Source: Liolophura sinensis (taxonomy: Eukaryota; Mollusca; Polyplacophora; Chitonida; Chitonidae). Taken from it: a DNA stretch of 64,000 nucleotides. The translations under genes were made by a program, and so were the position numbers. Position 1 is the first letter of the stretch. Each line of letters begins with the position of its first letter. Positions 24,375 to 37,600 of this stretch are shown piece by piece. The notes under the pieces are model-generated. The model ran no database searches. It was not told the origin of the DNA and saw only the letters and a program-made list of their open reading frames with translations. Where the stretch lies: the NCBI RefSeq assembly GCF_032854445.1, contig NC_088302.1:54776046-54840045 (forward strand). Direction: 5' to 3'.

Positions 24375-26765
24375 CACACTGAGTGTTCCGCCACATAAAC
24401 CTGCAGACTGGGTGTTCTGCTACATAAACCTGCAGACTGGGTATTCGGCTACATAAACTTGCAGACTTGGTGCTCTGCTACATAAACCTGGAGAGTGCGT
24501 GTTCGACTACATAAACCTGCTGAATGAGTGTTCCGCTACATATATCTGCAGTGTTCCGCTACATAAACATGCAGACTGGGTGTTCCAGTACATAAACCTG
24601 CAGACTGAGTTTTCGACTACATAAACCTGCAGAGTGAGTGTTCCACTACGTAAACCTGCAGACTGGGTGTTCTGCTACATAAACCTGCAGACTGGGTGTT
24701 CCGCTACATAAACCTGCAGACTGGGTGTTTTGCTACATAAACCTGAATAGTGAGTGTTAACGTGCAGAATGAGTGTTCTGTTACATAAATCTGCACACTG
24801 AGCATTCCACTACATAACCCTGAAGAGTGAATGTCCCGCTACATAAACCTGAAGAGTGTGCTCCACTATATAAACATGCAAAGCGTTCTGCTACATAAAC
24901 ATGCAGACTTGATGTTTTGCTATAGAAACCCACAGGCTGTGTGTCCCACTACATAAACCTGAAGAGTGTAGGTTCCGTTACATTAAGATGCAGGCAGAGC
25001 ATCCCACTACATAAACATGCAGAATGAGTCTTCTGGTAAATAAACGTGAAAAGTGAGTGTTCTGCTACATCAATCTGCAGACCGTTACATCAATCTGCAG
25101 ACCGCTACATCAATCTGCAGACCGCTACATCAATCTGCAGACCGCTACATAAACCTCAAGAGTGTGTGTGCCGCTACATAAACCTCAAGAGTGTGTTTTC
25201 CACTACATAAACATGCAGACTGAGTGTTCTACTGTATAAACATGCGGACTTGATGTTTTGCTATAGAAATCCCCAGACTGACTGTTCTGCTACATAAACC
25301 TGTAGACTGAGTGTTCTGGTACATACACAAGCTGACTGAATGTTTCGCTACATAAACCCACAGACTGAGCGTTCCGCTATATAAACCTGTAGACTGAGTG
25401 TTCTGCTACATAAACATGCAGACCTGATGTTCTGCTAAATAAACATGCAGACTGAGTGTTCTGCTACGTAAACCTCAAGATTATGTTCTGCTACAATAAC
25501 ATGCAGACTGAGTGTTCCACTACACAAACCTGTAGTGAATGTCCCGCTACATAAACCTGAAGTGTATTCCACTACATAAACAGGCTGACTTGATGTTTCG
25601 CTATAGAAACCCAAGACTGAGTGTTCCGCTACATAAACCTGCATAGTGAGTGTTCTGCTACACAAACATGCAGACTAAGTGTTCTGCTACAAAAACATGC
25701 AGACTTGATGTTCTGCTACATAAACATGCAGATTTGATGTTCTGCTACAATAACATTCAGACTGAGTGTTCCGCTACATAAACCTGTAGTGAATGTCCCG
25801 CTACATAAACCTGAAGTGTGTTCCCCTACATAAACATGCAAACTGAGTGTTCTGCTACATAAACATGCAGACTTGATGTTTTGCCATAGAAACCCCCAGA
25901 CTGAGGGTTGCGCTACTGTAGACTGAGTGTTCCGCTACATAAACATGCAGACTTGATGTTTTGTCATAGAGTGAGTGCTTGGGGTTTAACGTCGTACTCA
26001 ACAATTTTTCAGTCATATGACGGCGATTTTGCCATAGAAACCCCCAGATTGAGTGTTGCGCTACTGTAGACTGAGTGTTCTGTTACAAAAACATGCAGAC
26101 TTGATGTTTCACTACATAAACCCCAGACTGAGTGTTGCGCTACATATATCTGCAGACTGAGTGTTCTGCTACATAAGCATGCAGACTTGATGTTTCGCTA
26201 CAGAAACCCCCCGAGTGTTCCGCTACATAAACCTGTAGACTGAGTGTTCTGCTACATAAACATGCAGACTTGATGTTTTGCCATAGAAACCCCCCAGACT
26301 GTGTGTTGCGCTACTGTAGACTGAGTGTTCTGCTACATAAACATGCAGACTTGATGTTTTGCTATAGAAACCCGAATACTTAGCGTTCCGCTACAAAAAG
26401 CTGAGGAATGAGTGTTCTGTTACATAAACATGCAGACTTGATGTTTTGCTACAGAAACCCCAGACTGAGTGTTGCCCTACATACATCTGCAGACCGAGAG
26501 ACAAACATACAGACTTGATGTTTCGCTACAGAAACCCCCGGACTGTTGTGCTACTGCAGACTGAGTGTTCTGCTACATAAACAAGCAGACTTGATGTTTC
26601 TCTACAGAAACCCCCAGACTGAGTCTTGCACTACATATATCTGCAGACTGAGTGTTCTGTTACATAAACATGCAGACTTGATGTTTTGCTACAGAAACCC
26701 CCCAGACCGAGTGTTACGCTACATATATCTGCAGACTGAGCGTTCCGCTACATATCTCTGCAAAC
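24375..26765. repeat. Large degenerate minisatellite, ~29-bp unit, about 75 copies
   Basis: Unit near ctgcagactgagtgttctgc then tacataaac, with a second common variant agacttgatgttttgctata. Copies are diverged and of uneven length. A SINE B tail is embedded at 25970-26026. Confidence 0.93.
25970..26026 (-). mobile_element. SINE family B tail fragment inside the 29-bp array
   Basis: tgagtgcttggggtttaacg then tcgtactcaacaatttttcagtcatatgacggcga interrupts the array and ends before the array resumes with gccatagaaaccccc. Confidence 0.75.
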
Positions 26766-26805
26766 TGAGTGTTCCTCATAAGAATTCTTCCCTCGTATGT
26801 CTCTC

Positions 26806-27064
26806 AGACTTATGAGTTGATGAATTGGGCAGCTCAGCATGTTATGGAAATGCTGGAGCTATGGCACAGTCCATGCAGTTTGCTTACAGGTCAGACTTAT
26901 GAGCTGATGAATTGGGCAGCTCAGCAAGTTATGGAAATGTTGGAGTTATGGCACAGTCCATGCAGTTTACTTACAGGTCAGACTTATGAGTTGAGGAATT
27001 GGGCAGCTCAGCAGGTTATGGAAATGTTGGAGCTATGGCACAGTCCATGCAGTTTGCTTACAGG
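26806..27064. repeat. Triplicated 87-bp unit
   Basis: cagacttatgagttgatgaa ... gcagtttgcttacaggt, three copies. Open in one plus frame as a 29-residue repeat (QTYELMNWAAQ...) within 26769-27185; no homology recognised. Confidence 0.93.
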
Positions 27065-27539
27065 CCTATTTACAGATTATCATCATCGGCATGACGACAA
27101 TAATGCTCTCTCTATCCCAGCTACCCAATATAAATACAGACAAGTTTCAATGACAACCATTTCCCAAATTTTTCGTAAAAACTAACCTGAATTGTTTTTG
27201 TCAACTTGTGGTGATGGTACAGCAGTGGTTTAACACCTTAGTATGTAGTGCAGTAGTCCTGAAAATATATTTGCCTTTGCCCTAACTAGATTTTTGGGGA
27301 TGCACTTTGGGGCTTTTTGCTCAGTCTCCATTCCTTGAAGACATGTCTGTGACATGCAAGTATGTCAGATGTAGTAAAGTTCACAACTGTGTCAAAGGCC
27401 GATGGTTTACAACAGGCACTCTGATTTTCTTTGCCTATCACACCGAAAGTCACTGAGTATGGCAATAAACAGCAATCTAACACAAAGCCTCCCTGGGAGA
27501 AATTCATAACCAACACAGGTAGAGATGTTTCACAAAAAA

Positions 27540-28590
27540 TGCACCAAGACAAAGCTTTTATTCTTAAATGCTAAAAGGACAAAGCTGTATCATAGGTCAA
27601 TAACATACAATGTCACAGCACAAACTTCATACAAAATATTTATCAATGTATTATTTCCTTATGTAGTTCTCTAAAATGAATACTATATGGGATGGGAGGT
27701 AGCTGCCCATCCCCACAACACATCAGCCTTACTATACAATCACTATCACTATACAATATAGGTCCTTAATGAAACAGCTCAGGGTGAAAGGCAGCAGCTC
27801 ATTGGAGTCATTTCCATATACATAAATCACCTACAAATGGGAAAACGAGAAGTCACTGTTTTTTGCTGGATAAAAAAGGGGCATAAACTCTGACTTGGAT
27901 TAACTATCTTCAATCTGACCACGAAAAATGTGGTCTGTATAGCTGGGCAATTCCACTCGACAGATTACTGTCAAATTCATAATTTGTCCAAGGTGATTTT
28001 TTATAACAAACCCACGTCAGATCCTAAAAGCAGGAAAAAAAAATAGATAATTAAACTTCACTTCTCTTTGCCTGAGCATACTGTGTATCTGGTACCATTG
28101 TGGCAAAACACAATGTAAGGAAAATATACCACAAACTCTAAAACATGGCACTACAAAGTATATGGACTGAGTATAATGCTATCCAGAACGAGCAGTGCTC
28201 TGGTCTGCCTGCTGGTGAGAGGACAGCAGTACACTCAGCTTCAGCCTCATCACAAAGAACAATGTACAAACGTAGAAGAAAAAACTGTACAGTGGAAAAA
28301 GACGATAAAGATCTAAAGGTCAACTCCCCTATGTTTATAATAACAATCACAACAAGTCAGTGTTTCAAGCACAAATGATAGAATAGTTATTTTAGAGTTG
28401 TCTTTTTACATGAAAGGTACAGATAGGTACAATACAGACAGACTGTCACCTCTAGGACGAGGCGAGAAAAAGTTGAGAGTGAAAAACTCCTTTCTGGTGA
28501 TCAGCAACATGTGCCCCTTCCCCTGGGGTAACTTAACGCAGCCTTTGTAAGGCAGGGATAGGTGCCATCACAGAGAGAGCTCAGCAGACT
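27540..28590 (-). other. Probable 3' UTR of UBAP2L
   Basis: About 1 kb without repeats or coding frame follows the stop on the minus strand. An AATAAA signal (tttatt on plus) at 27557-27562 would end the transcript near 27540. Inferred from position only. Confidence 0.5.
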
Positions 28591-28686
28591 CTAGTTAGCT
28601 CCCCAATAGTTGGCATAAGGCTTGCTTCCTCCACTCTTGGGCTGGGTGCTTGAAGGCTGGGAGGCACGGCCAGACGAGCTGGAATC
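28591..28686 (-). CDS. UBAP2L: UBAP2L coding exon 24 (terminal)
   Basis: 31 codons plus TAG. DSSSSGRASQPSSTQPKSGG then SKPYANYWGAN-stop; an aromatic YWG-type end. Confidence 0.93.
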   Translation of the reverse strand, partial: DSSSSGRASQPSSTQPKSGGSKPYANYWGAN

Positions 28687-31600
28687 CTGTAACACAAATT
28701 AACACTCACATGTTCAGTTATCTGACGGTTGGTTTATGACTCACTCAATAAGAGTTTACTTTTACAGTGGGCTAAGAGCCAGGGAGAAACTACAAGGCCT
28801 TTTATTTCAGCTTAAGCAGGAGTGTGTGTGTATCCCTTTCTGAGCACCAGTGTTTCCACTGCTCTTTTATCTAGTGCTGCTTCACTATGACGACTTTCCA
28901 AAGGAAAGTAAGCAAGAAAACGGCAAAAGCCATTATAATGATGCACTAACCCTTTAATGCTGAATGCCAAGCGAGGAAGTTACAACATACTCTTTTTTTA
29001 AAGTCTTATGTGTGACCCGCCTTAGGATTGACCCTGGATTTACCACCCCAGAGCAGACGCACTGACAACTGTACTATCGGGGCTGGTCCCAATTATCCAG
29101 AGGCACAGACATTGCCAGCAAGCTCTGGACCTGAACACACATCAAAAGCTCTTGAATGTCGATCACTTTCCCTGGTAAAGCGTTGGTCAAGAGAGTATTC
29201 CCCAGTGAAGCGTTTCACCAATGATCATTAGAGTATTCCCTTGTGAAATTCCCCAGTACAACTGTTCAGTGTTGTTTAAAACAAAATTCCCTAGTGAAAC
29301 AGTTCAGTGTTGTTTAAAACAAAATTCCCTAGAGAAACTCTTCAGTGCTGTTTAAAACAAAATTCCCTAGTGAAACTGTTCAGTGTTGTTTAAAACAAAA
29401 TTTCCTAGTGAAACAGCTCAGTGTTGATCAAAAGAAAATTCCCTAGTGAAACAGTTCAGTGTTGTTCAAAAGGAAATTCCCTTGTGAAACATTTCAGTGT
29501 TGTTCAAAAGGAAATTCCCTTGTGTAACAGTTAAATATTGATAACAAGGAAATTCCCTAGTAAAACACTTCAGTGTTGTTCAAAAAAGAAATTCCATTGT
29601 GAAACAGTTAAGTGTTGTTCAAAAGAAAAATTCCCTTGTGAAACAGTTCAGTGTTGTTCAAAAGAAAATTACCTTGTGAAACAGTTAAATGTTGATCAAA
29701 AGGAAATTCCACTGTGAAACAGTTCAGTGTTGAACACAAGAGAATTCCCTAGTGAAAGTGTTGAGTGCTTATCACTAGAGTATTCCCTAGTTAAGCTGTT
29801 GAGCGGTGACTACACGCTGTTCAGGGTTGATGGGTATTGTTAGCATACCTGTTGCAGTGGGTGGTGGAGCATGGAGTGAGCCTGATGGGGAGGCATCATG
29901 GGCAGGTACTGGTGGTAAGGGTTGGTCGGGGCCATGGGACCCCCCTGGGTGCCAGACGTCATAGGTAGGTTGAACGAGTTGGGCGTGCCAGCATGAAACG
30001 CTTGCTTGTCAAATGCCTGCAAAACACATAAACAACTTCCTATATCACCGCAGGGATAGACACCAGTGCCTACATTAACCTGTGTAAATCAATATGGTAA
30101 CTAACCTGTCTGTCATCTGCACTATCCTCAAAGTGTCAAAGCTGTACACAATAAGAACATGTTTCCTGTGATCTTCAAGTAATTCTGAACTCATATTGCA
30201 TCATTATGTGGGATAATATACACCATAACATCTCAATTACCATAAATGTAACGAACACATCCACATGAACAGCATTCAAACTTCGCAAAGCAGCAATTTC
30301 TGAATTGTACGCCTCTATAGCCAGGGTGGCTGCTCTTCTCAAATAAGATCACCTTTTTCACAACTGTTGCTTATACATGTAGTTATAGTACAAATCTGTA
30401 TTTCTGAAAGCTAAGCTGGGAAGAATGAAACAGATCTCAGGTCTATCCTACACCACAGCAGTATTACTGATAACACCTGCTTCCTCCAGTCTTGGGCCTG
30501 ACTGTCACAGCTATACATGCATCTGCATTATACCGGTTATTAACATAGCAGAGACACAATACATCAACTAGTCAGGTTTACAGTGTCTGGAGTTGTGCTC
30601 CTGAAGATCTGCATGCACTTGTGGAGGATAAGCAGGAGATAATGGAAGATGTCACCCATCATACATCAACATGCAAAGCCATGGATCATGTTCAGACAGA
30701 TCTTCAACCTGCTGTATAGCAATGCTGAAGGATCCTGTGACTTTATGCTTCAGCAGTCCTGAGTCTTCAAAAAGCAAACAATTTATAAACAAGGCGGACA
30801 GCCCATGTTGAGTCCGAGTAAGGGCAGGATTCTCCACTCTTAGTGGATTTGGTTGTAACAAAGTGTAAAGTACTTACGTTGACTTGTCCATGAGATTTGC
30901 TGTAACCTGCCAGATCTGTAGCAGACCCCGATCCAGATGTCACTGAGGCTGTGGAAAGAAGTGAAGTCATACAGAACACTGTCAAAAACATAATCAGACG
31001 ACAGATGACTTCCACGTGGTGGAAAAGGACATCCTAGCACAGAATTGGTGCATTCTGAAACATTACTACAGCTTCAGAAATGTTTTACAGAATGTCATGC
31101 CGAGTTACAACTCCACCCCAAGTTTAATATAATGATCAAAGTAAATAAATGCTTCTGGAATACTATTTTACGATAAATTTAGCATAAAATACAGGACTCT
31201 AATTTTCCACCAGTGAGCCATTTTAAGGTTATGTGAAAAGCTGGTGAGAGAATCTGTAATACAGCCTCAACAAGGCTGTTTGCCATTAATCCTAACTCAT
31301 CAACTTACACACAGATCCAGAGACTTTAGCCTGCGATGGCCCCACCCCTCCATAACCTTTACTGAAGTCCTGAGGCTGACTCAAATCATCATAACCTGGA
31401 ACACAAATAAGGAAACATAAGCGTGGTTCATGCAAGCAGAGATTGTAGACATCAGAGACAAGTCTCCATTCCCCTAGACATTTCACGTTCCCGCAAGAAA
31501 TTACTTTACCCTGCACATTTGGTTTTAATGTTGCAGGTAAGCATCTTCTGTTCACTTTTTTGATATTTGCCATCCATTTCGGTTCACTGCCAGCTAAGTG

Positions 31601-34600
31601 GGTACTAAACATGTATCACGGCAATGTGCATGGAAATAAAATCACACATGTCAGGAGCCTTCATCTAATCCGTTATAAACTAGATTGAAGACAACACAAA
31701 CAGGAGAGCTTCAATGAAGGGGATAAATTGTGATTCTTCAAAACGATATATGTTAACAATGTATGCAGACAAATTTTGATGACACTATGCTGACTTAACC
31801 GACACATGAGTTTATCAACTCAGTCAAATGCAGTCAATTTCTAAATAGAATTATAAATATACATATGCAGCATCCCAAAATGTGTTAAAATGCTGGTAGG
31901 TTGTAAAACAATGCTAGAGTACAGCTCAGGCTAGAAGTCAAAACCAGAAAGGAGATCAGTGCGATCCTAGGTCTTGTAGACAGTTTGTAGAGGGTTTGTA
32001 AAGGGCCTTGAGACAGGCAGTCACTTGCAGTCTCTCAAAACTTGTTGCTGGGGCTGGATTCACTGCTGATGTGTAAATCTCTTTTTCCAGGTGGCAATTT
32101 GGCCAGCAACTGAGTATGTCTGTATAGACAATCAATGATGTAGGCTAATCTTGAAAACTTTGTGAACACACAAGTCAGATTAAAAACAAATACACCAGCT
32201 TTTTCGGGTTACTTGTTGAAAACACTGATTGTTGCGGCTAGGCCTACATGTATGTCAACGGTAAGTAGCATACATTGAAATGCTTGCAGTCTGGTAATGC
32301 CGGATTCTGACCTGAACATACGTGTTCTGGGTTATCTTTGTTTTTTAAAGTTCTTTTGACATGAGGCTAACATGATCTTTGCAGTAATATGAATACATGA
32401 TGTTTGCAAACACGGACATGTCTGTAGATGGAACTATATTTGCGTCTTCGATGATAATTTTGCGCACCTCAGCACGTCTCAGACACAGCCCTGTTGAAGG
32501 TTTGTCACTCGCAGGAGGATTATTTAGTATCTCGGAGCACAATACGAGCAGTAAACAACTGATTTTAAGCTTAAGCTGTACTGTATGTGCATTTATCTGA
32601 TTAGTATTCTAAGATACCATGAATGATAGATTTTCTGCTCTGACAGGACCAGTTTATTGGTTTGAGGACAGTCAAGCCACATGGCCCAGACAGCATAACA
32701 TACTTCAAGCAGTCACAGTTAATTAGTACAACAGCAGCAATAGAAATGCAGACATTTAGAAAACATCTTGAGAAGTTGATCTATGTATGCATGTATGTAT
32801 GGGTTTAACATCGTACTTAATTTATTTAACAACAGTTTTATGACGATGAGAGGTCATTATGTGTGTGCACATATACAGTGTCTTCTAGAAATTGTTAAGA
32901 AAATAACATTTCACATTTCATGCAAAGAGAGAGGATTGAGGTTAATGAGAGATTTTCCAGTTCCAACATCATTGTTCCCTTTGTGCCATAATGTTGCCTT
33001 ATGGTATGTGAGGGCTAATGAGTGCATTTTAACATGGGAGGGTATACACAATGTTTAAAAAAAAACCCACTAAACTGAACATTCCAGGAAACAATGTCAT
33101 TAATTATGGACAATATAAATCATTGATTGTACCGCCAATGTTAAAATGCATTGATTAGACCTCCCCTGGACCCCTGGAGTATGAGGTCAAGGCACAAAGG
33201 CCCATGATGTTACAATGACCAATCTCAAAACTTGTGTGTTGTTGGCACCCCCCCTCCCCCCCAATCAACAAGATAACTAATGACTAACAATAATTCTGTA
33301 GAAAACATGCATCCAGTCCAACTGAATACATGCTAAATTTAATAACTGAATAAATGCTAAACTTAATAACTGAATACATGCTAAACTTAATAACTGAATA
33401 CATGCTAAACTTAATAACTGAATAACAAGGTATTCACAACCATGTACCAACTGAATACATGCTAAACTTCATAACTAAATACATGCTAAACTTAATAACT
33501 GAATAACAAGGTATTCACAACCATGTACCAACTGAATACATGCTTAACTTAATAACTAAATACATGCTAAACTTAATAACTGAATACATGCTAAACTTAA
33601 TAACTGAATACATGTTAAACTTAATAACTAAATAACAAGGTATTCACAACCATGTACTGACCAAACTTTCCTATAACAAAATTCTCTAATTTTTAGAATG
33701 AGTTCAAACCATACAGTTGATATACTGCTCAATCTTTGTGAATCAGAGATTAGAAGAGTTAATAGTTCAGAGATATATTGTAAAAGAATTAATTAAAAGA
33801 GTCAAACAGTCAACAGTTGAGAAAGACTAACAGTTAGTTATTAGGAGGGATAAAACAGAAGGGCAACAGACCTCCCCTACCTTTCCCCCCTCCATACGAG
33901 TGAGAGCCGTAAGCTTTCTGATACTGATTTGTTCCCGTTGATCCCCCATGAGCTGCCGTATTTGTAACTGGAGGCATCTGCAACAAGAACAACACCGTGA
34001 AGCTCTTAAACATTTGTTATGAAATGTTGCAACACAACTGATCACATATTCATTGCTAAAGCTTAAATAACCATGATTTTCATGTAGTTCTGATATGGAT
34101 GGTAACAAACAGGAAAGCTTTTTCCCCAGTCCGGAGTTAATTTTTAACCGAAATCAGTAATGCTTTCTGTTAACCCCAACATACATAACCTGAAACTCAA
34201 GATTTCAAAATTCTGACTGGATGGTATTAATCTTCCAGCGAATTTATGAATTTATGAGCTACTGATTGATACCAATGTTGTGTTTCAGGGTAACAACTGC
34301 CTTACATGTACATAAAAAGGTCTGCTTCAGAATCAAACAATCAGCATGTGCCATTCAGAAGAACGAAAGTCTTGGTAAAGTTTATTTCATCATCGCAGAT
34401 CCAGCTGTCCATAAAGCAGGCAATACAACTGATACAACTGATTCATATCCTTCTTTTGTAATTCGTATTTATGACAATTAGAATGTAAACACTAGTACAA
34501 CTTAGATCTGATAGCCAGGCTACCGCTTGACTGTAACATACGAATGTAAACCCTCAGCTTAATATATATCTCCTATTAAAGTCAAGAATGTTACAATTTA

Positions 34601-37600
34601 TAGTAATTAATATGCACACAGCACTTCGCAGGAACATACCCCTTGCGTTACTGTGCCATGTATGCAAAACTTCAGCTCAATATATGTTGTAGCTTCGGAG
34701 ATATCACTCCTGACATTTACTTTAATACTGATTCTAATACTCAATACACTAAGTCATGAACTTTGTACTGAATGGTAACTAATGTACACAGCGCATCAAC
34801 GATGGAACATTCCCTCCATGTTATTGTGCTCTAAATGTGTGCAAAGCCAGAGCTCAATGCATGTAGCACTTTTTGAGATACCACCCCTAACATTCCTTTA
34901 GCTCTCATTGTACACCTGTACTCTGTACTTGTGAGCAAATCATATGCTGTATGTATTTGAATAACACATTCAGGACTATCCAGTACAGCTATCTCCAAGC
35001 AGACAAGGCAATTAGATATCTACTCACAAACATGGTATGAGGGTACTGGAAGCCCCCAGCAGGTAACATGGAGGGATAAGGGTAGTATCCGTAGCCTGGG
35101 TGAAGTGTGGGGTTCAGGTAGGGCTGCTGATGGGCGTTCTGGGACTGCTGTGGCTGTGTTGTGGGTACAGGAGACTGGGCCTCCACTCGGTTCAACTTCC
35201 CATCAGCACCTGCAAAGGTAGAATTACATAAGTGAAGGATTACATGAGGAGCACACAGGTAGATTGTAACTCAGACCCTGGACAGCATATACATCTACGG
35301 TACACATTCTGTAAGATGGTATGTGATTTTACAAAATAGCAAACACTTCTGGGAGACAATTTGTCAAACTGGACAGAACTGCCATGAACTGCACACAATG
35401 AGTACGATACCAATTATCCTTATCTCTCAGTATGAATAGATTTTATTTCCAAATCTGATTCAGAATCAAACAATCAACAAATTACATTCAGAAGAACGAA
35501 AGTCTTGATTAAGTTTGTTTCATCATCACAGATGGGGAAATGAGAGACCAGTTTCATGACTACATGAATTTTTATCAAGAAAAGACTATGGACAGCAGAC
35601 TATACTGCATGCACATCGAAACTGCCTGGTACACTTTGTTTTTAATTGCTCTGCATTAAGAATATTATCACTTCTACATTATTGCAGATGAGCAAGTCTC
35701 TGATTGTCCTGAATGTGACAACTTGCAATAAATCTGATGCAATACTAGCATTATGTTGGGAGGAAACCCATGACAATCAGCAGCATGCTGACAGACATTC
35801 CCACTTACGACCTGAGAGGAACCAAGAGCCAAACTCGCAGTGACCGCATTTGTGGAAGGCTCCTGGGTTACGGCGCAGTGCTGGCGTGCTAAAACCCCTC
35901 GACCATAGCCAACATACTTGTCATGCTGAACACTAAAATGCAATGCCGACATCAGATATGAATGATGCCTCACCCACTTGTCAGATATGACTGATGCCCC
36001 ACCCACTCATCAGATATGACTGATGCCCGACCCAGTCATCAGATATGACTAATGCCCCACCAGTCAACAGATATGATTGATGCCCCATCCACTCGTCAGA
36101 TATGATTGATGCCTCACCCACTCATCAGATATGATTGATGCCCCACCCACTCTTCAGATATGATTGATGCCCCACCCAGTTATCAGATATGACTGATGCC
36201 TCATCCGCTCATCAGATATGACTGGTGCCCCACCCAGTCATCAGATATGACTGATGCCCCACCCACTCATCAGATATGACTGATGCCTCATCCGCTCATC
36301 AGATATGACTGGTGCCCCACCCACTCATCAGATATGATTGATGCCTCACCCACTCATCAGATATGACTGATGCCTCACCCACTCATCACATATGATTGAT
36401 GTCTCACCCACTCAGATATGACTGATGCCTCACCCACTCATCAGATATGATTGATGCCTCACCCAGTTATCAGATATGACTGATGCCTCACCCACTCATC
36501 AGATATGATTGATGCCCCACCCACTCATCAGATATGATTGATGCCTCACCCACTCATCAGACATGATTGATGCCCCACCCACTCATCAGATATGACTGAT
36601 GCCTCACCCACTCATCAGACATGATTGATGCCCCACCCACTCATCAGATATGATTAATGCCCGAACCAGATAGATGCTCCTCAGTTTTCTCTCGACCTAC
36701 TCTAAATAAATCTTTGTGAAACATTTTCTTCAGATGCCCAAGTTATAATATATGTGAACTAAAATACCTAACATTCCTGACAGTTTACATGGTATAGTAG
36801 GACTGTTTTCACTTTCAGCAATGGAAAAGTTTGAACCTAAAACTCCACCATCCACTAAAAACGAAAATCTTGATTAAATTTGTTTCATCATCACAGATCA
36901 AGCTAGTTTGACTCAGCAACATGACCAGATAATGAACCATATGACCAGTTGAATGAACCACATTAGACAAGTGAACCACATAATTAACTGTGGCAGTTGG
37001 TGCACTATCCTTTGACATGTTAATGAGATTTTTCTAACTAAACATTCCCAGAAGTTTAAGTCTTGGGCATATAACTGTACAACAACTGGTCTGACAACTA
37101 GTCTATCTAAGTACGGTAGTCACTGCTTAATGTCAAGCACATGACCAAAACTCGTCTCTCTTATCTCATACATATCTTCACCATACAAGTAGTATCTAAT
37201 TTGGCAATACCTGTATAGGGTACATTTCCTAATGTGGTTTGGTCACGGCCTGCCATCGTGGTTGGAGCACCAAAACTACTCATGTCATAGTAACTTCCCT
37301 GTAAAGAAACGATTTTAATTATCAGTGTGAAACTTAATCTGAAGTCACATTAACCGTTAGGGCTAAACCAGGTAAAGTGGATAAGTTGAAACAATCATTT
37401 TCTCCTACTAAAGAATCTGTATGCAAGGTTAATTAGGCAGTGGCACAATTCATACAAAGGGATATAACTGCTGACAAGTCAGGGAAGGCCATTTGCGCAT
37501 ACTATGAAAATTTTTTTTTATATTTTTTATGAACAATGACCTGGCCATCCACCAGGTTAAAAACATGCCAAAAACACTTAAAAATACCCTTACCAGAGCC

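Noticed and set aside
24375-26765. CRISPR-like array of ~29-bp units
   Set aside because: Repeats are directly adjacent without unique spacers and the genome is eukaryotic; it is a minisatellite.
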